This document shows, piece by piece, positions 47,602 through 57,144 of a DNA stretch of 64,000 nucleotides. The position numbers and the translations under genes were made by a program. Source of the stretch: Vibrio pelagius. Lineage in GTDB: Bacteria > Pseudomonadota > Gammaproteobacteria > Enterobacterales > Vibrionaceae. A model generated the notes under the pieces. That model was given only the letters and a program-made list of their open reading frames with translations. It was not told the origin of the DNA and ran no database searches. The DNA is taken from the NCBI RefSeq assembly GCF_024347575.1, contig NZ_AP025504.1, positions 930,001 through 994,000 of the forward strand. The letters are read 5' to 3'. Position 1 is the first letter of the stretch. Each line of letters starts with the position of its first letter.

Positions 47602-48801
47602 ATGCTAGCAATTAATAATAAAACTTTTCACTTAATGTCAATTGGCCTCATTTCTGCGTTGATGGGAATAGGGCAAAATGGACTACTTGTATCCTTACCA
47701 TTTTTGGTTGAACAGTCTGCTTTTGATCTGCCCACTTGGTCTGCGTTGATTGCGGTGGGCAGCTTGCTCTTTCTTCCATCAGCCCCATTTTGGGGACGAT
47801 ATAGTGATAAACACGGGCCGAATCGAGTGGTTATCCAAGCACTATCAGGGATGACCATCAGTTTTCTGTTACTTGCACTCTTCTCTATGGTGAGTCTATC
47901 GGAGGGGATTAATGTATCGGTATGTTTTTTCGGACTGATTATCGCAAGGGTTATTTATGGATGCACCGTATCTGGAATGGTACCTGCGAGTCAGCATTGG
48001 GCAATAATATTGTGCGGAGAACAACACAGACTAAAGGCGATAACAGCAGTCAGCATTGGATTAAGTAGTGGGCGATTATTGGGGCCTATTGTTTCTATTT
48101 TTGCACTCAAGTTGAATCCTTTCGCACCGTTATTTTTGATGGTTTTTTTGCCATTGGTTGCGCTTATTTTTGCGTTTTTCATGCCTATTCCAAAGGTAGA
48201 ACCTTCTATTTTCAATAATAAGAAACGTGAATCTTGGTTACCTAATAAAAGCTTATCGCCATACCTCATTACTGGGCTGCTACTTTGTGCATCGGTCGCG
48301 TTATTGCAATACAGTTTATCGCCCTTGATCTATTCGTTTACGGAGTGGCCCTCTGAGAAACTAAGTGACGCGATCGGTATTTTATTGAGCATAAGTGCTG
48401 CAGTGACACTGCTTTCCCAGGTATGGATTGTGAAGAAAGAGAGGGTGACGCCTAGAATGATGTACTGGGTTGGCTCTATCGCCTTCTTGATTGGGATGTC
48501 GCTGTTCACTATTCCTCAGTTATTAACCTTTGGGTTGGCGATGGCTGTCACCTCTGTGGGCGCTGCATTATTGGTGCCTGCTTATACTGCGTCAGCAACG
48601 GATAAGTGGAGTAACTCGCCGGGGACGGTGGCTGGTTACATTTCTATGTCTCACACCATAGGTTATGGCGTTGCGGCGATGTTGGCATTCAGCGTTGTGA
48701 TTAACCCACTGTACCCGATTTATCTTTGTATTGCTTTTTCTGCCACGATTATCGTTTTGGCCTATTGGACAAGACAATCGAAGACTAAAGTTGTTGGTTG
48801 A
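47602..48801 (+). CDS. MFS transporter, possibly siderophore related
   Basis: 399-aa protein with 12 hydrophobic segments. MFS motif A appears as GRYSDKHGPNRVV, and motif C-like residues in helix 5 (SIGLSSGRLLGPI) suggest export. It is divergent from the iron-siderophore importer and shares its Fur-like box. Plausible jobs are export of a siderophore or recycling of the desferri form after iron release. That is context only. The ribosome site is weak. A hairpin terminator follows. Confidence 0.85.
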   Translation: MLAINNKTFHLMSIGLISALMGIGQNGLLVSLPFLVEQSAFDLPTWSALIAVGSLLFLPSAPFWGRYSDKHGPNRVVIQALSGMTISFLLLALFSMVSLSEGINVSVCFFGLIIARVIYGCTVSGMVPASQHWAIILCGEQHRLKAITAVSIGLSSGRLLGPIVSIFALKLNPFAPLFLMVFLPLVALIFAFFMPIPKVEPSIFNNKKRESWLPNKSLSPYLITGLLLCASVALLQYSLSPLIYSFTEWPSEKLSDAIGILLSISAAVTLLSQVWIVKKERVTPRMMYWVGSIAFLIGMSLFTIPQLLTFGLAMAVTSVGAALLVPAYTASATDKWSNSPGTVAGYISMSHTIGYGVAAMLAFSVVINPLYPIYLCIAFSATIIVLAYWTRQSKTKVVG

Positions 48802-49109
48802 TTTTTGTTCGAACGTCGCACAAAGAAACAAACCATCATTGTGCTCACGAGAGTTCACGTAAAAATGGGATAGTATGACCGTCCCATTTTAGTCATGAGT
48901 ATTTACAGTGGAGTTAGCCTCGAACTTGAATAATGGCGTGCCTCTACATAGAGAGTAGATTGAGTTTGTAGGAAGCACTTGTGCTGCCCCTTAACCTGTT
49001 TTTGTCAAACCTAGATGAAAGTTTTTCCGTGCTCGTTGGGTCGGATATAGGTGGAGCCCAAGAATTATGTGCTGGACATGCTCTATCGAATGAATATGGA
49101 GGTCAGGTT
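48802..49109 (+). terminator. Intergenic stretch with terminator at 48862-48890
   Basis: The exact 9-bp stem AAAATGGGA / TCCCATTTT (loop 11 nt, T-rich end) closes the MFS gene. The remaining bases up to 49109 lead to the small lipoprotein gene. A frame starting at 48981 is open in phase with it but lacks a ribosome site. Confidence 0.75.
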
Positions 49110-49226
49110 ATGAAATGGTTTTTTCTATCTTTAACTATCCTGTTTGCTGCAGGCTGTCAGTCAACCACTTCTTCATCAACTGTTGATGAGAGTGGCTGGG
49201 AGCATACAGGAAGTTGCGATCACTAA
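49110..49226 (+). CDS. 38-residue lipoprotein
   Basis: Small protein MKWFFLSLTILFAAGC plus 22 polar residues (Ser/Thr-rich, ending SCDH). GGAGG lies seven bases before the ATG. The lipobox FAAGC gives lipidation at Cys16, leaving a 23-residue mature peptide, similar in size to entericidin-like lipoproteins but without their sequence. A longer in-frame extension from 48981 is not supported. It is followed by a strong hairpin, so it is its own unit. Function unknown. Confidence 0.75.
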   Translation: MKWFFLSLTILFAAGCQSTTSSSTVDESGWEHTGSCDH

Positions 49227-49257
49227 TTTTCTGCGTGCTTTTCTGTCGCAACGACAT

Positions 49258-49287
49258 AAATACCCTCAGCTCCTGCTGAGGGTATTT
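49258..49287 (+). terminator. Terminator after small lipoprotein gene
   Basis: Exact 13-bp stem AAATACCCTCAGC / GCTGAGGGTATTT with a TCCT loop, the longest stem of this size in the window. Confidence 0.85.
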
Positions 49288-49552
49288 GTTAGGATTCTTG
49301 CAAGTAATTCTCAGCTCGTACAATAACGCTATCGACAGTAATCCGATGGCAGCACGAATTTTCATTCATCTCATTATCGGTATTGAAATGGATCATAGCG
49401 TGGCGTTCAATCTGACCTCGTTTAAGCACTTTTTATGTTCAAAAATTATCCAATGCTGTGTGCTGAGTCTCATCGTTTCTAGTTGTCAGTTGCTAAGGTG
49501 TTTAGGTCACATTCTCTAATTTCAGCCACCATACTCTAGAAAAGAGGTCTCT

Positions 49553-49789
49553 ATGCTAGGTGAAAACCACTCTCTTATTCATGAATTTCCAGAAATGAAA
49601 GATAAAATCGCTCAACTTGTAGAGGATAATGAAAGCTTTGCAATCGATATGAAAACCTACAATGACTTGGATAAAGAGATTCGTAAATTGGAGCTAAATG
49701 GCTCGCCGATTGAAGATGGTCAAATGCATCAAATGAAACACGATCGTTCAGTGCTTAAAGACTCTCTCTATGCACGATTAACTGCCTAA
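49553..49789 (+). CDS. YdcH/DUF465 family protein
   Basis: 78-aa helical protein with the DUF465 pattern: SLIHEFPEMKDKIAQLVEDNESF, then DLDKEIRKLE and MKHDRSVLKDSLYARL. Two long helices form a probable coiled coil. AAGAGG precedes the ATG. The role of the family is unknown. The upstream 49288-49552 shows no convincing feature apart from its promoter. Confidence 0.9.
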   Translation: MLGENHSLIHEFPEMKDKIAQLVEDNESFAIDMKTYNDLDKEIRKLELNGSPIEDGQMHQMKHDRSVLKDSLYARLTA

Positions 49790-49807
49790 CTAAGGCAAAT
49801 ACAATGA

Positions 49808-49869
49808 TTAGGGCGTCTTGACCTTTCACAGCAAAAATCAACACGCCCTAAGCTCCTAGGGGAGCTTTT
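49808..49869. repeat. Hairpins between YdcH gene and SDR remnant
   Basis: TTAGGGCGT (49808-49816) pairs exactly with ACGCCCTAA (49843-49851). It is followed by AGCTCC/GGAGCT (49851-49866) and TTTT. The second is a plausible terminator for the plus-strand gene and overlaps the end of the SDR fragment. Confidence 0.55.
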
Positions 49870-49999
49870 GTTCAACGTCTTTTAATTTCTGTGGATTGCG
49901 ACCGTGCAACAGAACGTGATGACCTTGTTCAACCAGTATTTTTGCTGTTTCAAAGCCAATGCCATCAGTTGCGCCAGTAATTAGAATAACTTTTTGCAT
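49856..49999 (-). pseudogene. Truncated short-chain dehydrogenase (N-terminal 47 residues)
   Basis: The frame reads [20 protein letters not shown], then a conserved-looking helix and strand ([19 protein letters not shown]) and stops at TAG. This is the NAD(P)-binding start of an SDR (TGxxxGIG motif), normally about 230-280 residues; the catalytic Ser-Tyr-Lys part is absent. AAGGA lies upstream of the ATG, so the promoter end looks intact. The gene is cut by a deletion or rearrangement and the stop falls within a hairpin. It is unlikely to encode an active enzyme. Confidence 0.8.
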
Positions 50000-50138
50000 G
50001 GTATCTATTCCTTATTGAAACGCTGAGTGAGTATTTGTTTGGTTGCGATGAGATGATGAGATAAAGCATAGCAAGGTTTTGAAATGGTGATAATTAGCGG
50101 GTGGGTGAAAACACTCTATATATATTTTGTTGAAAATA

Positions 50139-50169
50139 AAAAGCTTAGCCGGGGGAAGACTAAGCTTTT
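50139..50169 (-). terminator. Terminator of glpD
   Basis: AAAAGCTTAG / CTAAGCTTTT exact 10-bp arms with an 11-nt loop, 25 bp beyond the glpD stop. Confidence 0.85.
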
Positions 50170-50194
50170 GGTTGTTCGAATTAGCTAGGTGCTA

Positions 50195-51754
50195 TTAGCT
50201 CACTTGAGAAAAACTCACCACTTTTTGCTCAAGTGTCGTCTTTAAGTAGTCCGTCACCATTTGTTGCTCTTCTTCGCTCATGTATAGGCCAAGTTTGGTT
50301 CGACGCCAAAGTATGTCTTCTGAAGTTTGAGACATCTCTTGTGTAATCAAGTAGTCGATTTCACGTTGATAAACACCATGTGCCTCCGACGAGAACTTCT
50401 TGCCAAGATCTTCTTCACAAGTAGCACCATCTAGTAGATCCCAGGTTTGCGTACCAAACTGCGTGATGTAGCGAAGCAGTAGACCTTTTGAAGCCCAAGG
50501 ATACTTAGAATTCATCATCTCAGCTAGCTGCTCACGACTGCAGCTAAAGTTACCGCCTGGTAGCGTATCGGTTGCAGTCCATGCTGGCCCCATATTCGGT
50601 AGGAATGGCTCTAGCTTTTTCAATGCTGCTTCACCGAGCTTACGGTAAGTCGTGAGCTTGCCACCAAATACTGAAAGCAGTGGCGCTTGATCAAGTTCAG
50701 CATCAAGCTCTAGCGTGTAGTCACGCGTGATCGCTTGTGGTGAGTCAGACTCGTCATCACAAAGTGGTCTCACACCGCTGTATGTCCAAACCACATCTTC
50801 GGTAGTTAGCTGCTGAACAAAGTGCTGGTTAACAATATCGATTAGGTAATCGACTTCATCATCTGAGATTGCAACTTCGCGAGGATCACCTTTGTATTCA
50901 ACATCTGTTGTCCCGATGATCGAGAACTTGTCTAGATAAGGGATCATGAAGACGATTCGATTATCTTTGTTTTGAAGAATGTACGCTTGAGGCTCGTCGT
51001 GAATACGTGGCACAACAATGTGTGATCCCTTGATTAGGCGAATATTACGCGGTGATTCCTGTTCAAGACCATCATCAAAGAACTGTTTTACCCAAGGGCC
51101 AGCGGCATTCACTAGGGCTTTGGCTTTGCGTTCAAATGTTTGATTTGTCATCACGTCGCGAATCGTTACTACCCATACGCCGCCTTCTCTGCGTGCTGCT
51201 TCTACGCGACAGTAGTTACGAGTTTCTGCGCCATTTTCTTTCGCGGCAAGCACATTCAATAGAACCATTCGAGCATCATCTACCCAGCAGTCTGAGTATT
51301 CGAACCCGACTTTCATTTCGGGTTTTAGTAGACCTGATTGCGCTAAGTTAACTGTCTTACTTGCTGGAAGTGTGGTTCGTTTACCCAAGTTATCGTAAAG
51401 GAATAGGCCACAGCGAATCATCCACGCTGGGCGCAAGAATGGGCGATGCGGTAAACGAAAACGCATTGGTCGCGCGATGTGTGGCGCTTTTCTTAACAGA
51501 ACTTCACGTTCTGCTAGCGCTTCTGATACTAAACGAAACTCGTAGTGTTCTAGGTAGCGTAGACCACCGTGAATGAGTTTTGAACTTGCTGATGACGTGG
51601 CTGATGCGTAGTCGCTCGCTTCGTACAAGCCTACCGTTAGACCACGTCCTGCTGCATCTGCTGCGATACCTGCGCCATTAATTCCACCACCGATAACGAT
51701 CAAATCTAAAGTGGAGGATGAACCATTATTTGTATTATGTTGTTGAGCACTCAT
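50195..51754 (-). CDS. glpD: Aerobic glycerol-3-phosphate dehydrogenase
   Basis: 519-aa membrane-associated flavoenzyme oxidising glycerol 3-phosphate to DHAP and feeding electrons to quinone. The FAD motif is LIVIGGGINGAGIAADAAGRG, and SSKLIHGGLRYLEHYEFRLV is the GlpD signature. The C-terminal domain carries YLITQEMSQTSEDILWRRTKLGL. AGAGG precedes the ATG. It is separated from glpR by its own promoter region, so it is likely a separate GlpR-controlled unit. Confidence 0.97.
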   Translation of the reverse strand: MSAQQHNTNNGSSSTLDLIVIGGGINGAGIAADAAGRGLTVGLYEASDYASATSSASSKLIHGGLRYLEHYEFRLVSEALAEREVLLRKAPHIARPMRFRLPHRPFLRPAWMIRCGLFLYDNLGKRTTLPASKTVNLAQSGLLKPEMKVGFEYSDCWVDDARMVLLNVLAAKENGAETRNYCRVEAARREGGVWVVTIRDVMTNQTFERKAKALVNAAGPWVKQFFDDGLEQESPRNIRLIKGSHIVVPRIHDEPQAYILQNKDNRIVFMIPYLDKFSIIGTTDVEYKGDPREVAISDDEVDYLIDIVNQHFVQQLTTEDVVWTYSGVRPLCDDESDSPQAITRDYTLELDAELDQAPLLSVFGGKLTTYRKLGEAALKKLEPFLPNMGPAWTATDTLPGGNFSCSREQLAEMMNSKYPWASKGLLLRYITQFGTQTWDLLDGATCEEDLGKKFSSEAHGVYQREIDYLITQEMSQTSEDILWRRTKLGLYMSEEEQQMVTDYLKTTLEQKVVSFSQVS

Positions 51755-51870
51755 GATTTTGACCTCTTGGTGAGCGAACGAGCATTTTTGAAACTCATTT
51801 AATCCTACTTTAACTTTCGTTTTTGGTCACTATTTATTTTCGTTTATGAGCGTTTAATGTGATTTGAACA
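51755..51870 (-). promoter_or_regulatory. glpD promoter region with GlpR-like half-sites
   Basis: On the minus strand this contains AACGCTCATAAACGAAA and ATGCTCGTTCGCTCA, which resemble ATGTTCG-type GlpR half-sites. Exact operator bounds are uncertain. Confidence 0.4.
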
Positions 51871-51873
51871 TAA

Positions 51874-51907
51874 AAAAACCTCTATTCGATATTGAATAGA
51901 GGTTTTT
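51874..51907. terminator. Terminator of glpR
   Basis: Exact 14-bp stem AAAAACCTCTATTC / GAATAGAGGTTTTT with a 6-nt loop and a T-run on the minus strand. Confidence 0.9.
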
Positions 51908-51991
51908 ATTAACAATTGATTAAAGTATAGATTGGTTTTTTGCGTAAGCGAACATATCTGAGTGCAAATGATAGGTTCGCGAAATCAAAAC

Positions 51992-52777
51992 CTATGATGA
52001 CGGTGTTGAGCGTGTTTCAATTACTTCCAGTGGGATTTCAGCTTCTTTGAGAATAGTGTGGATCTCTTCTGGCGGCTGTTGGTTGGTGAAAACCATGTGT
52101 GCTTGGTTAATATTGCCTAATTTCACCATCGCGTTACGACCAAACTTTGAGTGGTCGACAGCAATGAAAATGCTACGACTATTCTCGATGATGGCCTGTT
52201 TTACTCGCACTTCATGGTAGTCAAAATCGAGCAGTGAGCCGTCGAAGTCGATGCCACTGATACCTAAGATACCGAAGTCTAAGCGGAACTGCTTCACGAA
52301 ATCGAGCGTTGCTTCACCCATGATTCCACCATCTTTATTGCGCACTTCTCCGCCAGCGAGGATTACCTTGATTTCAGGGTTTGCCAGCAAGATGGTCGCG
52401 ACATTGATGTTGTTTGTAACAACACGCAGCTGTTTGTGGTTTTTATTGAGGGCGCGGGCGACGGCTTCCGGTGTCGTTCCGATATCAATAAATAGAGTGG
52501 CGCCATCTGGAATGTGTTTGACCACCTCGTCAGCAATGACGTCTTTTTCATTGAAGTTGAGTGTCTTACGCGTGTTGTAAGAGGTATTTTCAGAGCTTAA
52601 AGGGATAGTGGCACCACCGTGGTAGCGGCGGATTTTGTTGCTGTCTGCGAGCTCATTAAGGTCGCGTCGAATGGTTTGTGGGCTTACATCAAACTTCTCA
52701 ACCAGTTCGTCTGTGCTGACGTATCCCTGTGTTTTCACCAGATCGACAATCTGCTGGTGCCTTGGTATCTGCTTCAC
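51992..52777 (-). CDS. glpR: DeoR-family glycerol-3-phosphate regulon repressor
   Basis: 261-aa DeoR regulator. GTG start with GGGAG seven bases upstream. The N-terminal HTH is TDELVEKFDVSPQTIRRDLNELADSNKIRRYHGGA, followed by the DeoR sensor domain (DIGTTPEAVARAL). It represses glp genes, relieved by glycerol 3-phosphate. It sits between glpK and glpD on the same strand, with terminators on both sides. Confidence 0.95.
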   Translation of the reverse strand: MKQIPRHQQIVDLVKTQGYVSTDELVEKFDVSPQTIRRDLNELADSNKIRRYHGGATIPLSSENTSYNTRKTLNFNEKDVIADEVVKHIPDGATLFIDIGTTPEAVARALNKNHKQLRVVTNNINVATILLANPEIKVILAGGEVRNKDGGIMGEATLDFVKQFRLDFGILGISGIDFDGSLLDFDYHEVRVKQAIIENSRSIFIAVDHSKFGRNAMVKLGNINQAHMVFTNQQPPEEIHTILKEAEIPLEVIETRSTPSS

Positions 52778-52903
52778 TTACTGCTCCCATGTGCCTAGAT
52801 CTCGCTCTAGAACACCAATTTCGAAAATATATACTCGCTCTATTCTGCGCGAATTGGCGCAATGTGAGAAGTTTCTATGCTCAGTTATCGGGGCTAAAAC
52901 GCA

Positions 52904-52930
52904 AAAAGAGCACGACAGGCGTGCTCTTTT
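52904..52930 (-). terminator. Terminator of glpFK
   Basis: AAAAGAGCACG / CGTGCTCTTTT exact 11-bp stem with a 5-nt loop, between glpK and glpR. Confidence 0.9.
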
Positions 52931-52978
52931 GAGTTTCGTTTGGTGATTTTGGTTAAATCACACGCGATTTACAACGAA

Positions 52979-54505
52979 TTAATCTTCGTTTTCTTCATCA
53001 TCGTGAAGTTCAGACCATACTTGTGCACACTTGATTGCACGTTTCCAGCCTTTGTAACGACGGTTACGCTTCTCTTCGTCATGGTGCGGTTCGAATGTGC
53101 GATCAAGAACGGCTTTGTCTTGAAGCTCATCAATGTTGTTCCAGAAGCCAACGGCAAGGCCGGCAAGGTAAGCTGCACCTAGCGCTGTCACTTCGGTGAC
53201 TTCAGGACGGTGAACTTCTGTATCCAGAACGTCAGATTGGAACTGCATTAAGAAGTTGTTCGCTACCGCACCGCCATCAACACGTAGGTTTGCTAGCTTG
53301 ATGCCAGAATCTGCTTGCATTGCGTCTAGTACGTCGCGAGTCTGGTAAGCGATGCCTTCTAGCGTCGCACGAATGATGTGGTTAGAGTTAACACCGCGAG
53401 TTAGACCTACAATAGTACCGCGAGCGTAAGCATCCCAGTATGGTGCGCCTAGACCAGTAAATGCAGGAACAACGTAAACACCGTTCGATGTATCTACTTT
53501 TGTTGCGAAGTACTCAGAGTCTTTCGCATCAGCCAGTAGCTTCATTTCGTCACGTAGCCATTGAATTGATGCGCCACCCATGAATACCGCACCTTCTAGT
53601 GCGTAAGCAGGTTCGCCTTTCGGACCACATGCAAGTGTCGTTAGTAGGCCGTTTTTCGATGTTACTTTCTCTTGGCCTGTGTTCATCAGAAGGAAACAAC
53701 CCGTGCCGTAAGTGTTCTTCGCTTGACCCGCTTCAACACACATTTGGCCGTATAGTGCCGCTTGTTGGTCACCCGCGATACCTGCGATTGGGATACGAGT
53801 ACCACCTTTACCACCTAAGTTAGTTTGACCATAAACCTCAGAAGAGCGTTTCACTTCAGGCATCATTGATGCTGGGATACCCATCTCATCTAGTAGTTTT
53901 CCGTCCCAACATAGGTCGTTGATGTTAAACAGCATAGTACGTGATGCGTTAGTGTAATCAGTGACGTGAACACGGCCTTGAGTCATCTTCCACACTAGCC
54001 ATGTATCAACAGTACCGAACAGTAGCTTGCCCGCTTCAGCGTCTTCGCGAGCGCCTTCAACGTTGTCTAGAATCCATTTAACTTTGGTACCTGAGAAGTA
54101 CGGGTCAAGGACTAAACCTGTATTGTCACGTACGTAATCTTCTAGGCCACGTGCTTTTAGCTCTTCACAGATATCAGCAGTACGACGACATTGCCATACA
54201 ATCGCGTTGTAAACTGGTTTACCGGTCTCTTTGTTCCAAACAATCGTTGTTTCACGTTGGTTGGTAATACCGATACCAGCGAGTTCGTCACTGCGGATGC
54301 CTGCTTTCGCTAGTGCTTCAACCAGAGTGGAACTTTGTGTTGCCCAAATCTCCATTGGATCGTGCTCTACCCAGCCTGCTTTTGGATAGATTTGAGTAAA
54401 CTCTCGTTGAGAAGAGCTAACAATGTTCGCATCATGGTCGAGAATAACAGCGCGAGAGCTGGTTGTGCCTTGGTCTAGCGCCACAATGTATTTTTGCTCG
54501 GTCAT
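52979..54505 (-). CDS. glpK: Glycerol kinase
   Basis: 508-aa FGGY kinase making glycerol 3-phosphate. N-terminal [14 protein letters not shown] is the phosphate loop. Glycerol contacts appear in NQRETTIVW and [13 protein letters not shown], and the FGGY signatures around [11 protein letters not shown] and [15 protein letters not shown] are normal. It follows glpF by 59 bp, so uptake and phosphorylation are co-transcribed. Confidence 0.98.
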   Translation of the reverse strand: MTEQKYIVALDQGTTSSRAVILDHDANIVSSSQREFTQIYPKAGWVEHDPMEIWATQSSTLVEALAKAGIRSDELAGIGITNQRETTIVWNKETGKPVYNAIVWQCRRTADICEELKARGLEDYVRDNTGLVLDPYFSGTKVKWILDNVEGAREDAEAGKLLFGTVDTWLVWKMTQGRVHVTDYTNASRTMLFNINDLCWDGKLLDEMGIPASMMPEVKRSSEVYGQTNLGGKGGTRIPIAGIAGDQQAALYGQMCVEAGQAKNTYGTGCFLLMNTGQEKVTSKNGLLTTLACGPKGEPAYALEGAVFMGGASIQWLRDEMKLLADAKDSEYFATKVDTSNGVYVVPAFTGLGAPYWDAYARGTIVGLTRGVNSNHIIRATLEGIAYQTRDVLDAMQADSGIKLANLRVDGGAVANNFLMQFQSDVLDTEVHRPEVTEVTALGAAYLAGLAVGFWNNIDELQDKAVLDRTFEPHHDEEKRNRRYKGWKRAIKCAQVWSELHDDEENED

Positions 54506-54564
54506 GGTAAGAATCCTTTTTATTTCGTTATCTATATTTTAGTAAATGTTGGAAGGCTTAGGGA

Positions 54565-55419
54565 TTAAGCGCGAGCTTGTTCAGCTTCTTCTTCTGTTTC
54601 ACATTGATTTGGGATAGTACAACCTTGGCCCGTTGCAGGTAGGTATGCAGAAATGGCTTTCGGATATAACCAACCACCAAAACACGCGCCAGCAATAGGA
54701 GCCAGAATTGGAACAATAAAGTAAGGGATGTCACGAGCACCGCTCAGTGCGTAGTCCCAACCTGCAAAGTAAGCGAATAGCTTAGGACCGAAGTCACGTG
54801 CTGGGTTCATCGCGAAACCTGTTAGTGGACCTAAAGAGCCACCAATCACAGCAATCAGAATACCGATAAGCAGTGGGTTCATTGCACCGCGAGACGCGCC
54901 ATTGTTTTCATCGCCAAGCGCAAGAATGGCAAACATTAGAACAGCGGTAATCACAAATTCCACAGCAAAAGCGCCAAAGAAAGAGAGGGAAGCGTGTGGG
55001 TAAGTTGAGAAAATACCAGCTGTTGCAAGAGCGTCTTGGCTGCTACGTACGAAGTTATTCGCGATTTCGTAGTCAGTAAACAAGTTGCTGTATAGCGTGT
55101 ATACCAGCGCTGCTGAGCAAAATGCACCAAGTAGTTGAGAGATGATGTAAGGCACAACCTTCGCCTTATCAAATCCGTGGAACATAGCCAGTGCGATAGT
55201 CACCGCAGGGTTAATGTGTGCACCAGATACGCCAGCAGTACAGTAAATTGCGATGGTCACGCCGAAGCCCCATACAATACTGATCTCCCATTGGCCAAAT
55301 GCTGCACCGGTTAGTACGAGTGCAGCTACACAGCCTACACCGAAGAAAATAAGTAGTCCTGTCCCTATAAACTCTGCTAAGCATTCGCCAAATAGAGAGG
55401 GGTGTTTTTTTATTGTCAT
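54565..55419 (-). CDS. glpF: Glycerol facilitator (aquaglyceroporin)
   Basis: 284-aa MIP-family channel with six TM helices and two NPA boxes: SGAHINPAVTIAL and GFAMNPARDFGP. The Asp after the second NPA marks aquaglyceroporins. It allows glycerol diffusion into the cell. AAGGA precedes the ATG. First gene of the glpFK unit. Confidence 0.97.
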   Translation of the reverse strand: MTIKKHPSLFGECLAEFIGTGLLIFFGVGCVAALVLTGAAFGQWEISIVWGFGVTIAIYCTAGVSGAHINPAVTIALAMFHGFDKAKVVPYIISQLLGAFCSAALVYTLYSNLFTDYEIANNFVRSSQDALATAGIFSTYPHASLSFFGAFAVEFVITAVLMFAILALGDENNGASRGAMNPLLIGILIAVIGGSLGPLTGFAMNPARDFGPKLFAYFAGWDYALSGARDIPYFIVPILAPIAGACFGGWLYPKAISAYLPATGQGCTIPNQCETEEEAEQARA

Positions 55420-55893
55420 TGTTCGAGTCCTTGTTAGTTTGCTTGTCTAGCACGTGTATTGTGCATATATTTGCGAACTCGAAAACAAACGAACATTAAA
55501 AATGAGCGTTTGAGCATGTATTTGTTAATAGAACGAGGTTTTATTGTTAATTAGCGCAACTTTGATCACAAATGAAGCTCATATGAAAGAAGGATGGTTA
55601 TTTCGATGATTGTTTCGATAACAGTTTCGAATGTTCACTTTGCGGTAAAGCTACTCGTATGCGCGGTAATGCACAACTGGTACGACAAGCTGAGAGTTTG
55701 ATTTTGTGACGTTACTGCCTTGATGATCGAAATATAATCAAACACCTGTTTAAATTGCATCCCAGGTTACCCTGGTAATGAACAGAATGTACTAAATTTC
55801 GTGCAGCCCAGTCCTAAATATAGTTAGAGCGTTGTTTGAAGAGCCTGCTAGATTAAATGTCTGTGCAGCTGTTGAATGATGTTCGGAAATTAA
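55420..55893. promoter_or_regulatory. glpF promoter and gene-free upstream stretch
   Basis: Just upstream of glpF, 55474-55497 contains CGAACTCGAAAACAAACGAACAT-like sequence. On the minus strand it has an ATGTTCG half-site and a TTTTCGAGTTCG half, a probable GlpR operator. TTTGATCACAAA near 55561-55572 resembles part of a CRP site. From about 55600 to 55890 no gene or clear signal was found. Confidence 0.45.
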
Positions 55894-55923
55894 AAAGGCT
55901 CATACCTTTCGGAATGAGCCTTT
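55894..55923 (-). terminator. Terminator of arsB
   Basis: AAAGGCTCAT / ATGAGCCTTT exact 10-bp stem with a 10-nt loop; T-run on the minus side. Confidence 0.88.
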
Positions 55924-55958
55924 GGTTTTTGTATCAACAGTGATTTAGTGCGCTCACA

Positions 55959-57014
55959 CTAGTTAAGCGTTTTTACTATTTGACCTGAGTAATACTTGTC
56001 TTTCATTTTCAGAGCGACGTTTACTAGGTAAATCAGGACTGGTACTTCGATTAGTGGGCCAATAACGCCTGCGAATGCTTGGTCAGAGTTGATGCCGAAC
56101 ACCGCGATAGAGACTGCGATCGCCAATTCAAAGTTATTACCCGTTGCTGTGAAAGCGATCGATGCGTTCTTGTCGTAATCGATGCCCATCTTTTTACCGA
56201 TAAAGAAGCTGATAAAGAACATCACTGTGAAGTAAATTGTCAGCGGAATCGCGATTAACAGGACATCCATTGGCAGTTCAACAATCATCTCACCTTTCAG
56301 GCTGAACATCAGAACAATGGTTGCTAGTAGTGCAATCAAAGTCATTGGAGAAATGCGTGGAATGAACACCTCTGTGTACCACTGTTCACCTTTCATCGAA
56401 ACCAAGATCTTACGGCTTAGGAAACCTGCTAAGAACGGGATACCCAAGTAGATCAGTACACTATGGGCGATATCAATCATAGAGATATCAACCATCATAC
56501 CTTCGTAACCAAACACAGGTGGCAACACGCTGATGAATAGCCAAGCCATAAAGCTGTAGCTCACAACTTGGAAAGCGCTGTTGAGAGCAACCAAAGCCGC
56601 ACCGTACTCTTTGTTACCGCCACCGATGTCATTCCAAACCAACACCATTGCTACACAGCGAGCAAGGCCGATTAGGATAACGCCAACCATGTAACCTGGG
56701 TGGTCACCCAAGAATGTAATTGCGAGAACAAACATCAAGATTGGACCAACAATCCAGTTCATGATGAGTGACAGTTTGATCGCTTGTTTATCTTTAACCA
56801 CGGTACCCAATAGGCTGTAGTTTACCTTAGCCAGTGGCGGATACATCATTAGGATCAGACCAATGGCCAATGGAATATTGGTGCTGCCTACTGACATCGA
56901 TTCATTCCACTGTTCAATTTGTGGAAACATGATACCCAAAAGGACACCCAGTCCCATGGCGATGAAGATCCAGAGTGTTAAGTAGCGATCTAGAAAACTC
57001 AACTTCGGTTTCAT
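55959..57014 (-). CDS. arsB: ACR3-family arsenite efflux permease
   Basis: 351-aa inner-membrane protein with ten hydrophobic segments. The ACR3 hallmarks are the cysteine C120 in [14 protein letters not shown] and E323 in GPLIEVPVL, with [17 protein letters not shown] between. It exports arsenite using the proton gradient. It has its own promoter carrying the same palindrome as arsR. No arsenate reductase (arsC) is adjacent, so resistance covers As(III), or relies on a reductase elsewhere. Confidence 0.95.
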   Translation of the reverse strand: MKPKLSFLDRYLTLWIFIAMGLGVLLGIMFPQIEQWNESMSVGSTNIPLAIGLILMMYPPLAKVNYSLLGTVVKDKQAIKLSLIMNWIVGPILMFVLAITFLGDHPGYMVGVILIGLARCVAMVLVWNDIGGGNKEYGAALVALNSAFQVVSYSFMAWLFISVLPPVFGYEGMMVDISMIDIAHSVLIYLGIPFLAGFLSRKILVSMKGEQWYTEVFIPRISPMTLIALLATIVLMFSLKGEMIVELPMDVLLIAIPLTIYFTVMFFISFFIGKKMGIDYDKNASIAFTATGNNFELAIAVSIAVFGINSDQAFAGVIGPLIEVPVLIYLVNVALKMKDKYYSGQIVKTLN

Positions 57015-57036
57015 ACAATTCTCTCTATTTTATCGC

Positions 57037-57056
57037 TAATCGTCGAAAGACGATTA
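57037..57056. promoter_or_regulatory. ArsR operator before arsB
   Basis: TAATCGTCGAAAGACGATTA has perfect 8-bp arms around GAAA, 22 bp upstream of arsB. A near-identical copy precedes arsR. Confidence 0.85.
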
Positions 57057-57061
57057 ATTAA

Positions 57062-57116
57062 GGCAAAAAAACACACTAATGGAAACAGACTATATTTCGG
57101 CCTATCGCTTAGTGTG
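57062..57116 (-). terminator. Probable terminator of arsR
   Basis: Read on the minus strand, CACACTAA and TTAGTGTG (29-nt loop) are followed by seven T. This would end the arsR transcript before the arsB promoter. Confidence 0.55.
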
Positions 57117-57144
57117 ATCGTTGTTTTCTAGCCAATAATGGCTG

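Noticed and set aside
48981..49109. N-terminal extension of the small lipoprotein.
   Set aside because: The extension has no ribosome site and would bury the signal peptide; the internal ATG at 49110 has an ideal one.
49286..49519. 77-residue plus-strand frame between the lipoprotein and YdcH genes.
   Set aside because: No ribosome site, irregular composition, and it starts within the terminator hairpin.
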